In this document: piece by piece, positions 51,239 through 59,369 of the stretch
Numbering within the stretch: the first letter of the stretch is position 1
How the letters are laid out: every line of letters begins with the position of its first letter
Assembly (NCBI GenBank): GCA_959601025.1
Contig: CAUGOD010000003.1
Coordinates: 52,806-116,805 of the forward strand
DNA length: 64,000 nt
Direction: 5' to 3'
Source: an uncultured Oscillospiraceae bacterium
Lineage (GTDB): Bacteria > Bacillota > Clostridia > Oscillospirales > Acutalibacteraceae
Position numbers and translations under genes: made by a program
Notes under the pieces: generated by a model
Database searches by the model: none
Seen by the model: the letters and a program-made list of their open reading frames with translations, nothing else
Told to the model about the DNA's origin: nothing

Positions 51239-51697
51239 TTATAACGGCAGGGGAAAGGCGTTGCGGACTATCCAATATACGGCGATCAGCACGCCGAGCG
51301 GCGCCCAGAATTTCACTGTGCGGGGAAGCAACTTCCGCGGCCGCCCGAAGAGCGCGGTCCCCCACTCCGCATAGAGGAGCAATATTGCAAGCAGCAACAG
51401 CATCGGCGTAATATTATACCGCAGGGACAGCAGAAAATCTCCCTCCAGCAAAGCGCGGACGCTCCGGGTGTTGCCGCAGCCGGGGCAATACCAGCCGGTC
51501 AGCGCATAGAAAAGGCAGGGCGGAAGCCAGCGGGACAAGGCCAGCAGCGGTTTCCTCAGGAGAAATGCCAGCCCGGCCAGAAGAAACGGCGCCGACAGAT
51601 ACAGCGCACGGATTCCCCCTCCTGCGCCCTGCGGCGTTTTCCGGGCCGGTTCGGGCGGGACGGCAGGGGACGGGCGGGTTCCCGATTCTCTCGGCAT
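51239..51697 (-). CDS. DUF2752 membrane protein
   Basis: A 152-residue protein with about three transmembrane helices and the family motif WYCPGCGNTRSVRALLEGDF. The first ATG (51703) is only two bases from AAGGAGG; the second (51697) has the right spacing. The N-terminal 30 residues are Pro/Arg-rich. The biochemical role of the family is unknown. It is convergent with, and separately transcribed from, DUF4190. Confidence 0.82.
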   Translation of the reverse strand: MPRESGTRPSPAVPPEPARKTPQGAGGGIRALYLSAPFLLAGLAFLLRKPLLALSRWLPPCLFYALTGWYCPGCGNTRSVRALLEGDFLLSLRYNITPMLLLLAILLLYAEWGTALFGRPRKLLPRTVKFWAPLGVLIAVYWIVRNAFPLPL

Positions 51698-51843
51698 CAG
51701 CATCTCCTCCTTCGCGAAAGCGTGTAAAGCCAGTATACGGCGGGACGGGCAGCTTTGTCAAACCCGCTCTTCCCGGCGGCAGGCGGGGGATACTCTGATT
51801 CCTTAAGGTTTTATGACCATTTCGGCGCCGGCAGGGGAACCCA

Positions 51844-51872
51844 TTGACCTTTCCGCCCGGATAAGGTAAAAT
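51844..51872 (+). promoter_or_regulatory. Sigma-A promoter of rpe
   Basis: -35 TTGACC (51844-51849), 17-bp spacer, -10 TAAAAT (51867-51872), giving a leader of about 215 nt that contains both 44-bp repeats. Confidence 0.6.
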
Positions 51873-51906
51873 GAATCCGGCGCTACGATTTTATCCCGTT
51901 TGCGGC

Positions 51907-52040
51907 TGCGCCGCCGGACAGCTCCGGTATATAAAAGCCGGCTGGGCGGCTGTCCGCATTTTGCCGGTGGGGAGAAATGCGGAAGCATTTCTCGATTGCG
52001 CCGCCGGACAGCTCCGGTATATAGAAGCCGGCTGGGCGGC
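51907..52040. repeat. 44-bp direct repeat, two copies 90 bp apart
   Basis: 51907-51950 and 51997-52040 differ at one base. Each copy starts TGCGCCGCCGGACAGC, ends GGCTGGGCGGC and can fold on itself (GCCGCC with GGCGGC). They lie inside the predicted leader of the epimerase mRNA. Confidence 0.85.
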
Positions 52041-52094
52041 GCTATGCTCTACGTGGAAGCCCTTCCACCACACGGAAAGGTTGGATGATACAGC

Positions 52095-52763
52095 GTGAAA
52101 ATTTCCCCTTCGATTCTTACCTGCGATTTTGCACGGCTTTCCGAGGAGATCGCGTTTGTGGAACGCGCGGGAGCCGACATGGTCCATCTGGACGTGATGG
52201 ACGGCGTGTTTGTTCCGAACCTGTCGTTCGGCCCGCCGGTGATCGAACGGCTCCGCCCGCTGACGGAGCTGCCCTTTGACGTCCATCTGATGATGCAGCT
52301 TCCCGGCCGCCTGGTGGAGGCCTTCGCCAAAGCCGGCGCCGATATCCTGAATATTCATCTGGAATGCGATTCCCCCATCGGGGAAACGCTCGACCGGATC
52401 CGCGCGCTTTCCATGACCCCCGCCATCACGCTGAAGCCGGCCACCCCGGCCGAAGCCGTTTTCCCCTATCTGGACAAGGTGGGGCTGGTTCTGGTCATGA
52501 CGGTGGAGCCGGGCTTCGGCGGCCAGAAATTCATGGCGGACATGCTGCCCAAGATCGCCGCGATCCGCACGGAAATCGACCGGCGGGGGCTGGATGTGGA
52601 AATCGAGGTGGACGGCGGAATCAACCCGGAGACCGCGAAGCTCACCGCCGAAGCCGGGGCGACGGTCGCCGTGGTGGGGAGCGCGCTGTTCAACGCGCCG
52701 GATCCCCGCGCCCTGGCACAGGCCGTCCAGGACTGCGGAAAAGAACATAGCCGGGCGCTCTGA
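52095..52763 (+). CDS. rpe: Ribulose-phosphate 3-epimerase
   Basis: A 222-residue TIM-barrel enzyme interconverting ribulose 5-phosphate and xylulose 5-phosphate. It has SPSILTCDFARL, the metal-binding HLDVMDGVFVPN, DVHLM, MTVEPGFGGQKFM and the C-terminal EVDGGIN and GSALF phosphate loop, all canonical, and the usual length. The start is GTG with a modest ribosome binding site. It supports pentose use together with xylulokinase at 46913, though it is also a core enzyme. A stem overlapping its stop plus T-rich sequence (52749-52795) ends transcription. Confidence 0.96.
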   Translation: MKISPSILTCDFARLSEEIAFVERAGADMVHLDVMDGVFVPNLSFGPPVIERLRPLTELPFDVHLMMQLPGRLVEAFAKAGADILNIHLECDSPIGETLDRIRALSMTPAITLKPATPAEAVFPYLDKVGLVLVMTVEPGFGGQKFMADMLPKIAAIRTEIDRRGLDVEIEVDGGINPETAKLTAEAGATVAVVGSALFNAPDPRALAQAVQDCGKEHSRAL

Positions 52764-52795
52764 CCGCCCGGCTGTCTGCTTATGTTTTTGTTTTT
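52749..52795 (+). terminator. Terminator of rpe
   Basis: Stem AGCCGGGCG/CGCCCGGCT with the stop codon in the loop, followed after a few bases by TTTTTGTTTTTT. Confidence 0.65.
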
Positions 52796-52834
52796 TCCCA
52801 GTACTTCCTATGAATTTGGCGGGGCCGTCGTTTC

Positions 52835-53398
52835 CTAGTCCCGGGAGCGGAAAGCGCCGCGCAGCCTGCCGAGCGCGTCCCCGATGGCGATGGACGCGCC
52901 GTGCTCGGCGGTAAAGGCGGCCGCCGCGTCCCCTTCGCCCGCCGCGCGGGCAAATTCATGCAGCAGATGCCCCATCCGCTTGGAAAGGGGCGCGCCGGGA
53001 TAGAGCACCAGCCGGTATTTCTCCCCGAAGGCGTACAGCGAGCTGCCCCAGGGCAGCGCCTCCTCCTCCACGCTCTGCGCAAGCTGGAGGATAGCGTCCG
53101 CCGAATCCAGCTCATACACATACGGTCCGGCGGCCCGGCGGATGCGCACCGGCTTTTTTCCTCCCGTCGGCGTAAGGAGGAGCAGGCAGCCCCCGTCCAC
53201 CGGCAGCGCCTCGATCATCAGGCTGCCGGCGGAATCAAAGCCCGTGCGGCGCTTCGCCTCGTCCAGCAGACGGTGCAGGGCGCTACGGGTGTTCTCGTTC
53301 TCGTAATCCAGATTGTCAAAGGTCAGACCATACGTCCGGAGGTCTTCCTCCGTCAGCAATATTTTCAGACAGCCGTTCTCCAGCAGATCCATCTTCAC
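52835..53398 (-). CDS. MecA-like adaptor protein
   Basis: A 187-residue protein resembling MecA/YpbH, the adaptors that present substrates to the ClpC unfoldase. The N-terminal domain has KILLTEEDLRTYGLTFDNLDY and LHRLLDEAKRRTGFD. The C-terminal domain has YELDSADAILQLAQ and SSLYAFGEKYRLVLYP, matching the family. The start is GTG with AGGGGG upstream, although ATG two codons later is possible. It is convergent with rpe and divergent from the rnf genes, so independently expressed. Confidence 0.82.
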   Translation of the reverse strand: MKMDLLENGCLKILLTEEDLRTYGLTFDNLDYENENTRSALHRLLDEAKRRTGFDSAGSLMIEALPVDGGCLLLLTPTGGKKPVRIRRAAGPYVYELDSADAILQLAQSVEEEALPWGSSLYAFGEKYRLVLYPGAPLSKRMGHLLHEFARAAGEGDAAAAFTAEHGASIAIGDALGRLRGAFRSRD

Positions 53399-53516
53399 GG
53401 CCGCACCCCCTGCGCTGAATTGAGGGCGCCCGGGCGCGGCGTCGGCCGGCTGGGCGTATATCCTCTCTCTCCATCATATTATGGGGATAAGCTCTTTGCA
53501 AGAGGTGAAAAACAGG

Positions 53517-54776
53517 ATGTCGAAATTTACTAAAAGAGGGGTATTTCTTCCTTCTCTGAAGGAGCCCGCCGCCTCTCGTCCCATTGTGGATATACCGCTC
53601 CCCGCACAGCTCCTCGTGCCGCTGGCGGCAGGGGACGGAACGCCCTGCCGCCCCGCGGTGGGAACCTATGAAACCGTAATGAAGGGGGAGCCCCTCGGCC
53701 TGGCCGACGGGGAAGAGTCCCCCGTCGTTTTCGCCCCGGCCACCGGCGTGCTGTCCGACCTGCGGGAAATGACCCATCCCCTGTTGGGGGACGTCACCTG
53801 CGCCGTGCTTGACTGCATGGCCGGCGGAAGCGCCGAGCTCCCGCCGCGGGACGTTTCGGCGATGACGCCGGAGGAAATCCGGGACGCCGCCCGCCGGGCG
53901 GGTATCGTGGACGAGCTGGACGGCGCGCCGCTGGCCGACAAGCTGGAAAGCTTTGTGGATACCGATCCCTACCTGCTGGGAGCGGACGGCACCGAACAGG
54001 AGCCGTACAGCTCCAGCGCCTGGGCGGTGCTGGGCGAGTCGGCGGGGCCCGTATCGGAAGGGCTGGGGCTGGCCGCCCGCGCCGCCGGCGCGATCGACTG
54101 CCATATCGCCATCCGGCAGACCGGAAAGCAGCGCCGGGCTCTGGCGCAGCGGGCCCCCGGCCGCCTGATCTGCTCCGTCCGGCGGAAGTATCCGGCGGAG
54201 CCCGCCCCCCGTTCCGCCGTGCTGCCCGTACGGGCGGTCGGGGTACAGGCTTGTCTCGCGCTCTACCGCGCCTGCGCCTACGGCGAACCGCAATACGACT
54301 GTGTGGTAACGGTGGCGGGGGACGCGGTAGCCAATCCGCAGAACGTCCGGGTGCCGGCCGGTACCATGGTGGAAGACCTGCTCCGCTTCTGCGGGCTGTC
54401 GGCCGACCCGTCGTATATCATTCTGGGAGACGCCATGACCGGCCTGACCATTCCGCAGACCGATATTTCCATCGTGCCGGGGATCACCTGCGTACTCGCC
54501 CTTACCGCCCGCCCCCAGCCGAAGACCCGGGCGTGCATCGGGTGCGGGCGCTGCGTGCGCGCCTGCCACGCCGACCTGCTGCCATACGAGATCATGCGCC
54601 GCCTGGACAATATGCAGTACGAGCGGCTTTCTTCCCTCCTGCCGGAGGAATGCGACGGCTGCGGCGCCTGCTCCCACGTCTGCCCCGCCGGGCTGGAGGT
54701 GACGGCCAAGGTGCTGGAGGCGCGGGACGCTCACGGAAACATCTTTTTGGACTGGGGGGATGGAGATGACCTATAA
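53517..54776 (+). CDS. RnfC-like protein lacking the NADH/FMN glycine motif
   Basis: A 419-residue RnfC homologue. Two ferredoxin-type clusters are intact (Cys340/343/346/350 and Cys379/382/385/389), and the C-terminal SLBB-like part is present. However, the flavin/NADH segment, normally AGIVGMGGAxFPTxVK, reads AGIVDELDGAPLADKL (residues 128-143), and the usual NGAECEPY reads DGTEQEPY (157-164). The N-terminal GGIHPPE-type motif is also changed (RGVFLPSLKEP). It therefore should not oxidise NADH in the normal way. The ATG at 53517 follows AGAGGTG. It overlaps the next gene. Assignment to the family is firm; function as an NADH:ferredoxin subunit is doubtful. Confidence 0.85.
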   Translation: MSKFTKRGVFLPSLKEPAASRPIVDIPLPAQLLVPLAAGDGTPCRPAVGTYETVMKGEPLGLADGEESPVVFAPATGVLSDLREMTHPLLGDVTCAVLDCMAGGSAELPPRDVSAMTPEEIRDAARRAGIVDELDGAPLADKLESFVDTDPYLLGADGTEQEPYSSSAWAVLGESAGPVSEGLGLAARAAGAIDCHIAIRQTGKQRRALAQRAPGRLICSVRRKYPAEPAPRSAVLPVRAVGVQACLALYRACAYGEPQYDCVVTVAGDAVANPQNVRVPAGTMVEDLLRFCGLSADPSYIILGDAMTGLTIPQTDISIVPGITCVLALTARPQPKTRACIGCGRCVRACHADLLPYEIMRRLDNMQYERLSSLLPEECDGCGACSHVCPAGLEVTAKVLEARDAHGNIFLDWGDGDDL

Positions 54777-55755
54777 GCTTGCGCATGCGCCGCATCTGCG
54801 GCGTACCGAACGCGCCTCCCTGATGAGCCTTGACGTGCTGATCGCCCTCGTCCCGCTCTGTATTTTTTCCGCTGTGTATTACGGCCTCCGCCCGGTCGTC
54901 ATCGTTTTGACCGGGATGGTATCCGCCGTGCTCTGCGAGACGGTCTGCTGTCTGATGATGAAGCGGGTTCCCACCGTCGCCGACGGCACCGCCGCCGTGA
55001 CCGGGGGGATCATCGGGGCGCTGCTGCCGCCCGCCGCGCCGTACTGGATGCCGGCAGTGGGCGCGGCCTTTGCGATTCTGGTCGTCAAAATGCCGATGGG
55101 CGGCAGCGGACGAAACCTGTTCAACCCCGCCGCGGCCGCGCTGGCGATCCTTACCCTCTGCTTTCCCGGCTTCCTCTTCCGTTACCCCGACCCGGGGCAG
55201 AACATCCCGCTCCCGCTGAGCGGGGCGCTGGACGGCGTCATCACCGAAAGCTCCCCCGCCGCCCAGATGATGAGCGGCGGTCAGACCCTGTACAGCCGGA
55301 CCATGCTGCTGCTCGGGGATTTTCCCGGTCCGATCGGCGCGACCGCTATCGCCGTGCTGGCTGCCTGCGCGTTGTACCTCTTCACCCGCCGGTCGGCGTC
55401 CCCGCTGATCACCTTCGCGTACCTGGCGGCCTGCGCCGGGATGGCGGCCGCCTTCCCCCGGGTTTCGGGCGGAGCGGCCGTCAGCGTGCCGATGGAGCTC
55501 TGCTCCGGCTACCTCCTGTTTGCGGGCATTTTCCTGCTGAACGACCCGGTCACCGCTCCCCGCCACTGGCTTGGCCGGCTGGCCTACGGCGCGCTGGCCG
55601 GCGTGCTGGTAATGCTGCTGCGGTATTACGGCCGGTTTGAGGAGGGCGCCTGCTTCGCCGTGCTGCTGGTCAACGCCTTTGCCCCGGTGATCGACCGGAT
55701 GAGCTGGTATCTTCTGAATCTCCGCCGAATCCGAAAGGAGGCGCGCGCCGGATGA
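54766..55755 (+). CDS. RnfD-like membrane protein
   Basis: A 329-residue integral membrane protein with about nine helices and RnfD/NqrB landmarks (GGSGRNLFNPAAAALA, GPIGATAIAVL, LNDPVTAPRHW). The usual FMN-attachment segment (S/T-x-A-T-P) reads TESSPA (residues 160-165): a serine replaces the FMN-linked threonine and the SGAT-type context is lost. The start is taken at ATG 54766, six bases after GGGGGG; ATG 54760 is possible. It overlaps the end of the rnfC-like gene by 11 bp and the rnfE-like gene by 4 bp. Confidence 0.85.
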   Translation: MTYKLAHAPHLRRTERASLMSLDVLIALVPLCIFSAVYYGLRPVVIVLTGMVSAVLCETVCCLMMKRVPTVADGTAAVTGGIIGALLPPAAPYWMPAVGAAFAILVVKMPMGGSGRNLFNPAAAALAILTLCFPGFLFRYPDPGQNIPLPLSGALDGVITESSPAAQMMSGGQTLYSRTMLLLGDFPGPIGATAIAVLAACALYLFTRRSASPLITFAYLAACAGMAAAFPRVSGGAAVSVPMELCSGYLLFAGIFLLNDPVTAPRHWLGRLAYGALAGVLVMLLRYYGRFEEGACFAVLLVNAFAPVIDRMSWYLLNLRRIRKEARAG

Positions 55756-56402
55756 AACAGCCGTTTTCCAAAACCCTGCGGGAGCTATGGGATGTGTTTT
55801 TCGGCGCCTTCCTTTCCCAGAATATCGTGCTGGTGCAGGCGATCGGTCTCTGCCCGATTATCGCGATCGGCGTAAACCTGAAATATGGGGTGGCGCTCGC
55901 GGTCTGCACCGCGCTGGTTCTCCTTCCGTCAAGCCTGTTCATGTCCCTGCTGGGGGACCGGCTTCCCGCCTGGTCCCGCGCGCCGCTGTATACCGTGGGC
56001 GCGGCGGCCATCCTGCTCGGGGCGGCGGTCGTGATCGACCGGTTTATCTCCCCCGAGCTGTACGCCGCGCTGTATCTTTTCCTCCCCCTGATGGCGGTGA
56101 ACACACTGGTCTCCTACCGGGCGGGCGGCTTCTCGGTCAGCCATGAGCCGGTGGTCGCCCTGACCGACGCACTGGCCTCCTCCCTCGGATTTGGGCTGGT
56201 GATCTGCATCGTGTCCGCCCTGCGGGAGATCGCGTCAAGCGGCTCGCTGTGGGGTATCCCGCTGCACATCGACCTGCGGCTCCCGGAGGCGGCGCTGCCT
56301 TACGCCGCCTTTATCATGCTGGGCTTCATGGCCGCCTTTCTCCAATGGCTCAAAAGCCTTCTGGCCCGTCGGACGGAAAAGCGCCGGGCCTCCCGCCGCT
56401 GA
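55752..56402 (+). CDS. RnfE-like membrane protein
   Basis: A 216-residue protein with six predicted helices aligning with RnfE/NqrD (NIVLVQAIGLCPIIAIG, LYLFLPLMAVNTLV, VSALREIASSGSLWG). The first cysteine ligand of the membrane iron-sulfur cluster is kept (Cys34). The second, normally in VNCxxxGR, is Thr118. The basic C-terminal tail is usual. It starts by a 4-bp overlap with the rnfD-like gene. Confidence 0.86.
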   Translation: MKQPFSKTLRELWDVFFGAFLSQNIVLVQAIGLCPIIAIGVNLKYGVALAVCTALVLLPSSLFMSLLGDRLPAWSRAPLYTVGAAAILLGAAVVIDRFISPELYAALYLFLPLMAVNTLVSYRAGGFSVSHEPVVALTDALASSLGFGLVICIVSALREIASSGSLWGIPLHIDLRLPEAALPYAAFIMLGFMAAFLQWLKSLLARRTEKRRASRR

Positions 56403-56504
56403 CTTTTTGGGGGCGGTTTCTCTACCGGACGCCGGCGGCGGATACCCGGCCGGCATCGGGAAGCTTTGTTTCAGAAAATTTATCAGGAAAGGACGGCCGC
56501 GCCC

Positions 56505-57092
56505 ATGCTTCAGCTGATCGAATATTTTCTGGCGGCTGCGCTTATTCAGAATATGGTTCTGTCCACCGGCTTCGGCGCTTCCGTTATGCTGCGGATGTCC
56601 CGCAAGCGGCGGAATATCCTGCCGTTCAGCGCGCTGCTCTGCTTTTTTTCGGTGATGACGACGATACTCTGCTATCCGCTGGATATGCTGATCGGCACCA
56701 GTGTGACGGCCAAGTATTTCCGTCCTCTGATGATCGTGGCGGTAACGGCGCTGCTCTACCTCGCGGCCGTCCTCCTGCTGAAAAAGAAATTCACGGCGCT
56801 GTACGCCCGGGTAAGCCGGATGCTGCCGATGGCGGCCTTCAATAATCTGGTGATTGGGATCGCGCTGATCGTAAACCATCAGTTCGCCCTGAGCTTCCCC
56901 GGCGCGGTGGGGCTGTCCCTCGGCGCGTGCGGGGGGTATCTCCTGCTTTCCTGGCTGGTCGCGGAGGGGATGGAGCGGCTGGATAATCCCGATGTGCCCA
57001 AGGCTTTCCGGGGGCTTCCCGCGATCCTGATCTATCTTGGCATTATCGCCCTGGCCCTGATGGGCTTCTCCGACAGCGCGCCCTTGATCTGA
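56505..57092 (+). CDS. RnfA-like membrane protein lacking both cluster cysteines
   Basis: A 195-residue protein with six predicted helices. It aligns with RnfA/NqrE at both ends (the C-terminal DVPKAFRGLPAILIYLGIIALALMGF block is diagnostic). The two cysteines expected in FLGxCPF and TNCAVLG are Ser26 (GFGASVML) and Asn114 (FNNLVIGIAL). ATG 56505 is chosen over the earlier frame start because the alignment begins there and AGGAAAGGA precedes it. It is the last rnf gene: no rnfG or rnfB follows. The next gene is a membrane-anchored DUF4015 protein. Confidence 0.86.
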   Translation: MLQLIEYFLAAALIQNMVLSTGFGASVMLRMSRKRRNILPFSALLCFFSVMTTILCYPLDMLIGTSVTAKYFRPLMIVAVTALLYLAAVLLLKKKFTALYARVSRMLPMAAFNNLVIGIALIVNHQFALSFPGAVGLSLGACGGYLLLSWLVAEGMERLDNPDVPKAFRGLPAILIYLGIIALALMGFSDSAPLI

Positions 57093-57165
57093 CCCGGCAG
57101 CCGCCGGGCGGAGGCTTACCATATCCGGGCTTTCCGGAAACATGATCGAACAGGAGGAATCCGTC

Positions 57166-58434
57166 ATGCCGAAAAAAATCCGCCGCCGCGGTCCCAGCGT
57201 GTTCCATAAAAAACAGCACCGGACTTTAAAGGCGGCCGGCTGGGTGATCCTGGCCGCGCTGGTAATATCGGTCGGCTTTTTCACCGCGAAATACATGATG
57301 GAAAATTTTAAGCCGCCGATTGCGGACAACGGCTCCACGGCGTCGACGGGAACCGACGTCTCTTCGGGGGACAATCCGGGCGGAACTGCGACCGCGCCGT
57401 CCGCGACCACTACCCGCCCGAAGGCGGAGGGCGTTTCAACGGATGGCGCCTTGCGGGCATTTGTCCTCCCGGTCTCCCGGCTGGGCGACACGGCCGCGCT
57501 GGAAGCGCAGCTGGACGCCGCCGCCGAAGCCGGCTTTAACGCCGTGCTGTTTGACCTGAAGGACGAAAACGGCGCCCTGCACTACCAGTCCGTCACCCCG
57601 CTGGCGGCGGAGGCGGAGACGATCGCTTCCGATGCGCTTACGCTGGAGCAGCTGAAAGCCGCGCTCGGGACGATGAAGGAAAGGGGCTTCGCCGCGATTC
57701 CGCGGCTGTTCGCCTTCAAGGATCCGGTCGCGCCCTTCAACCTCCCGTCGGCCAAGATCACGCTGGAAAGCGCGCCCGGCCTGACCTGGCTGGACAACAG
57801 CAAGGATAAGGGCGGCAAGCCGTGGCTGAACCCCTACGCGGCGGACGCGCATAAATACATGATCGATCTGGCGAAGGAGCTGGCCACAGCCGGCTTCCCG
57901 GCGGTCATGCTGGACGGGGTGCAGTTCCCCAACCAGACCTCCTCCGCCTATTACGGCTCGTCGGAGCTCACCGCCCTGTCCCACCAGGCGGTGCTGCAGA
58001 AATTCATCGCCGATCTCACCGACGCGGTGGGAGACGGGTGCCGGGTGATGCAGACCATGCCGGGCCTGTCCGCCTTTGGAGAGGGCACCGAGCCCTTCGG
58101 CGGGAACCCGGTCACCTTCGGGGCCGCGACCGTTGCGCCGGTGCTGATGCCCTCCACCCTCGGCAACCGGCTGAGCGCGGGGGAAACCTCCCTGTCCGAT
58201 CCGTCCTCCAGCCCCTACGACGCGGTGAAGCTGGCCGCCCGGCAGGTCCAGCTCCGGCTGGAGCTGATGCCCGAGGCCGACCGCCCCGCCATGATGCCCT
58301 GGCTGCAGGGGGACGGCTATTCCACCGAGCAGGTAAAGCGGCAGATCGCGGCGGCGACCGAGATTCTCGGAACCGACGCGTCCTATATCCTGTATAGAGC
58401 CGATGGAAACTACGATTTCGCCGCCCTGAAATAA
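57166..58434 (+). CDS. Membrane-anchored DUF4015-type putative glycoside hydrolase
   Basis: A 422-residue protein. A basic N-terminus (MPKKIRRRGPSVFHKKQHRT) and one transmembrane helix (about 27-47) anchor it, a Ser/Thr/Pro-rich linker follows (about 55-90), and then comes a barrel-like domain of the DUF4015 group (AEAGFNAVLFDLKDENG, AIPRLFAFKD, AGFPAVMLDGVQFPNQ, LMPWLQG). No hydrolase activity is experimentally assured for the group. ATG 57166 follows AGGAGGAA. It lies 73 bp past the rnfA-like gene and may be co-transcribed with it. Confidence 0.78.
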   Translation: MPKKIRRRGPSVFHKKQHRTLKAAGWVILAALVISVGFFTAKYMMENFKPPIADNGSTASTGTDVSSGDNPGGTATAPSATTTRPKAEGVSTDGALRAFVLPVSRLGDTAALEAQLDAAAEAGFNAVLFDLKDENGALHYQSVTPLAAEAETIASDALTLEQLKAALGTMKERGFAAIPRLFAFKDPVAPFNLPSAKITLESAPGLTWLDNSKDKGGKPWLNPYAADAHKYMIDLAKELATAGFPAVMLDGVQFPNQTSSAYYGSSELTALSHQAVLQKFIADLTDAVGDGCRVMQTMPGLSAFGEGTEPFGGNPVTFGAATVAPVLMPSTLGNRLSAGETSLSDPSSSPYDAVKLAARQVQLRLELMPEADRPAMMPWLQGDGYSTEQVKRQIAAATEILGTDASYILYRADGNYDFAALK

Positions 58435-58481
58435 TCCGCGCCGCGAACCGGCCCGACGATCCGAAAAGAGGCTTTTCCTCC

Positions 58482-59318
58482 ATGCTGATTGATTTTCACA
58501 CCCATCTTTTCCCCGACGCGATTGCCGAAAAGGCGCTCGCCCGGCTGGTGGAAAACACCCGGCCGTACGCGTCGGTTTACGGGGAGACCCGGCCGCATAC
58601 CGACGCGACGACGGCGGGGCTGACCGCCTCCTCCCGCGCGGCGGGGCTGGACGTCAGCGTCGTGATGCCCATCGCGACCTCTCCCCGTCCCTCCGAAACC
58701 ATCAATAACTTTGCCGCGCAGGTGGACGCCCTGCCCGGGCTGCGCTCTTTCGGCAGCGTACACCCCGACAATCCGGACGCGATGAAGGAGCTGGAACGGG
58801 CCGCCTCCCTCGGGCTGAGGGGAATCAAGCTGCATCCGGAATACCAGGGCTTTTTCGCCGATTCCCCCGCCTGCGCCGCCGTGGTGAAAAAGGCGGCGGA
58901 GCTTGGGCTCTGGGTGCTGTTCCACGCGGGGGAGGACATCGGGATGCCGCCCCCCGTCCATTGTACGCCGGCCCATGTCGTCCGGCTCCGCGATCGGGTC
59001 CCGGGGGCCAAAATCATTCTCGCCCATATGGGCGGCTACCGCTGCTGGGACGAGGTGGAAAGGATGCTCCCCTCCATGGATGTGTATCTGGACACCAGCT
59101 TCTGCCTGCCGAACGAACGGGGAGAATGGGACCGCTTCGCCCGGATCATCCGGGCGGCGGGCTGCGGCCGGGTACTGTTCGGCAGCGACTCCCCCTGGGC
59201 GGATCAGGCGGAAGCGCTGGCCGCCGCACGGGAATTTCTTGCCGCGTACGGCTTTTCCGGAGAGGAACAGGCCGCCGTCCTCGGCGGCAACGCCGCCCGC
59301 ATTCTCGGCGAGCGGTAG
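58482..59318 (+). CDS. Amidohydrolase-2 family metal hydrolase
   Basis: A 278-residue cytoplasmic TIM-barrel hydrolase. It has DFHTHLFPD at the N-terminus, GIKLHPEYQGF, LFHAGED, ILAHMGG and the C-terminal FGSDSPW, the complete metal-ligand set of the family. The substrate is unknown. It is much shorter than, and only distantly related to, the amidohydrolase at 11008. It sits in a run of closely spaced rightward genes (48 bp after DUF4015, 51 bp before the HAD gene). Confidence 0.85.
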   Translation: MLIDFHTHLFPDAIAEKALARLVENTRPYASVYGETRPHTDATTAGLTASSRAAGLDVSVVMPIATSPRPSETINNFAAQVDALPGLRSFGSVHPDNPDAMKELERAASLGLRGIKLHPEYQGFFADSPACAAVVKKAAELGLWVLFHAGEDIGMPPPVHCTPAHVVRLRDRVPGAKIILAHMGGYRCWDEVERMLPSMDVYLDTSFCLPNERGEWDRFARIIRAAGCGRVLFGSDSPWADQAEALAAAREFLAAYGFSGEEQAAVLGGNAARILGER

Positions 59319-59369
59319 CCCGCTTTTCATCCGCCGCGCATTTTTAAGGATAATCGAAGGAGCAGAACC

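Larger units (their letters stand above)
51698..52094. promoter_or_regulatory. Leader region of rpe with direct repeats
   Basis: This contains a rightward promoter (51844-51872), two copies of a 44-bp repeat (51907-51950 and 51997-52040), and a small hairpin (GAAATGC/GCATTTC at 51974-51991) between them. No coding region is supported. Confidence 0.55.

Noticed and set aside
51698..52094. A riboswitch upstream of rpe.
   Set aside because: The leader has repeats and hairpins but no motif of a riboswitch class that I know, and no terminator/antiterminator pair just before the start.
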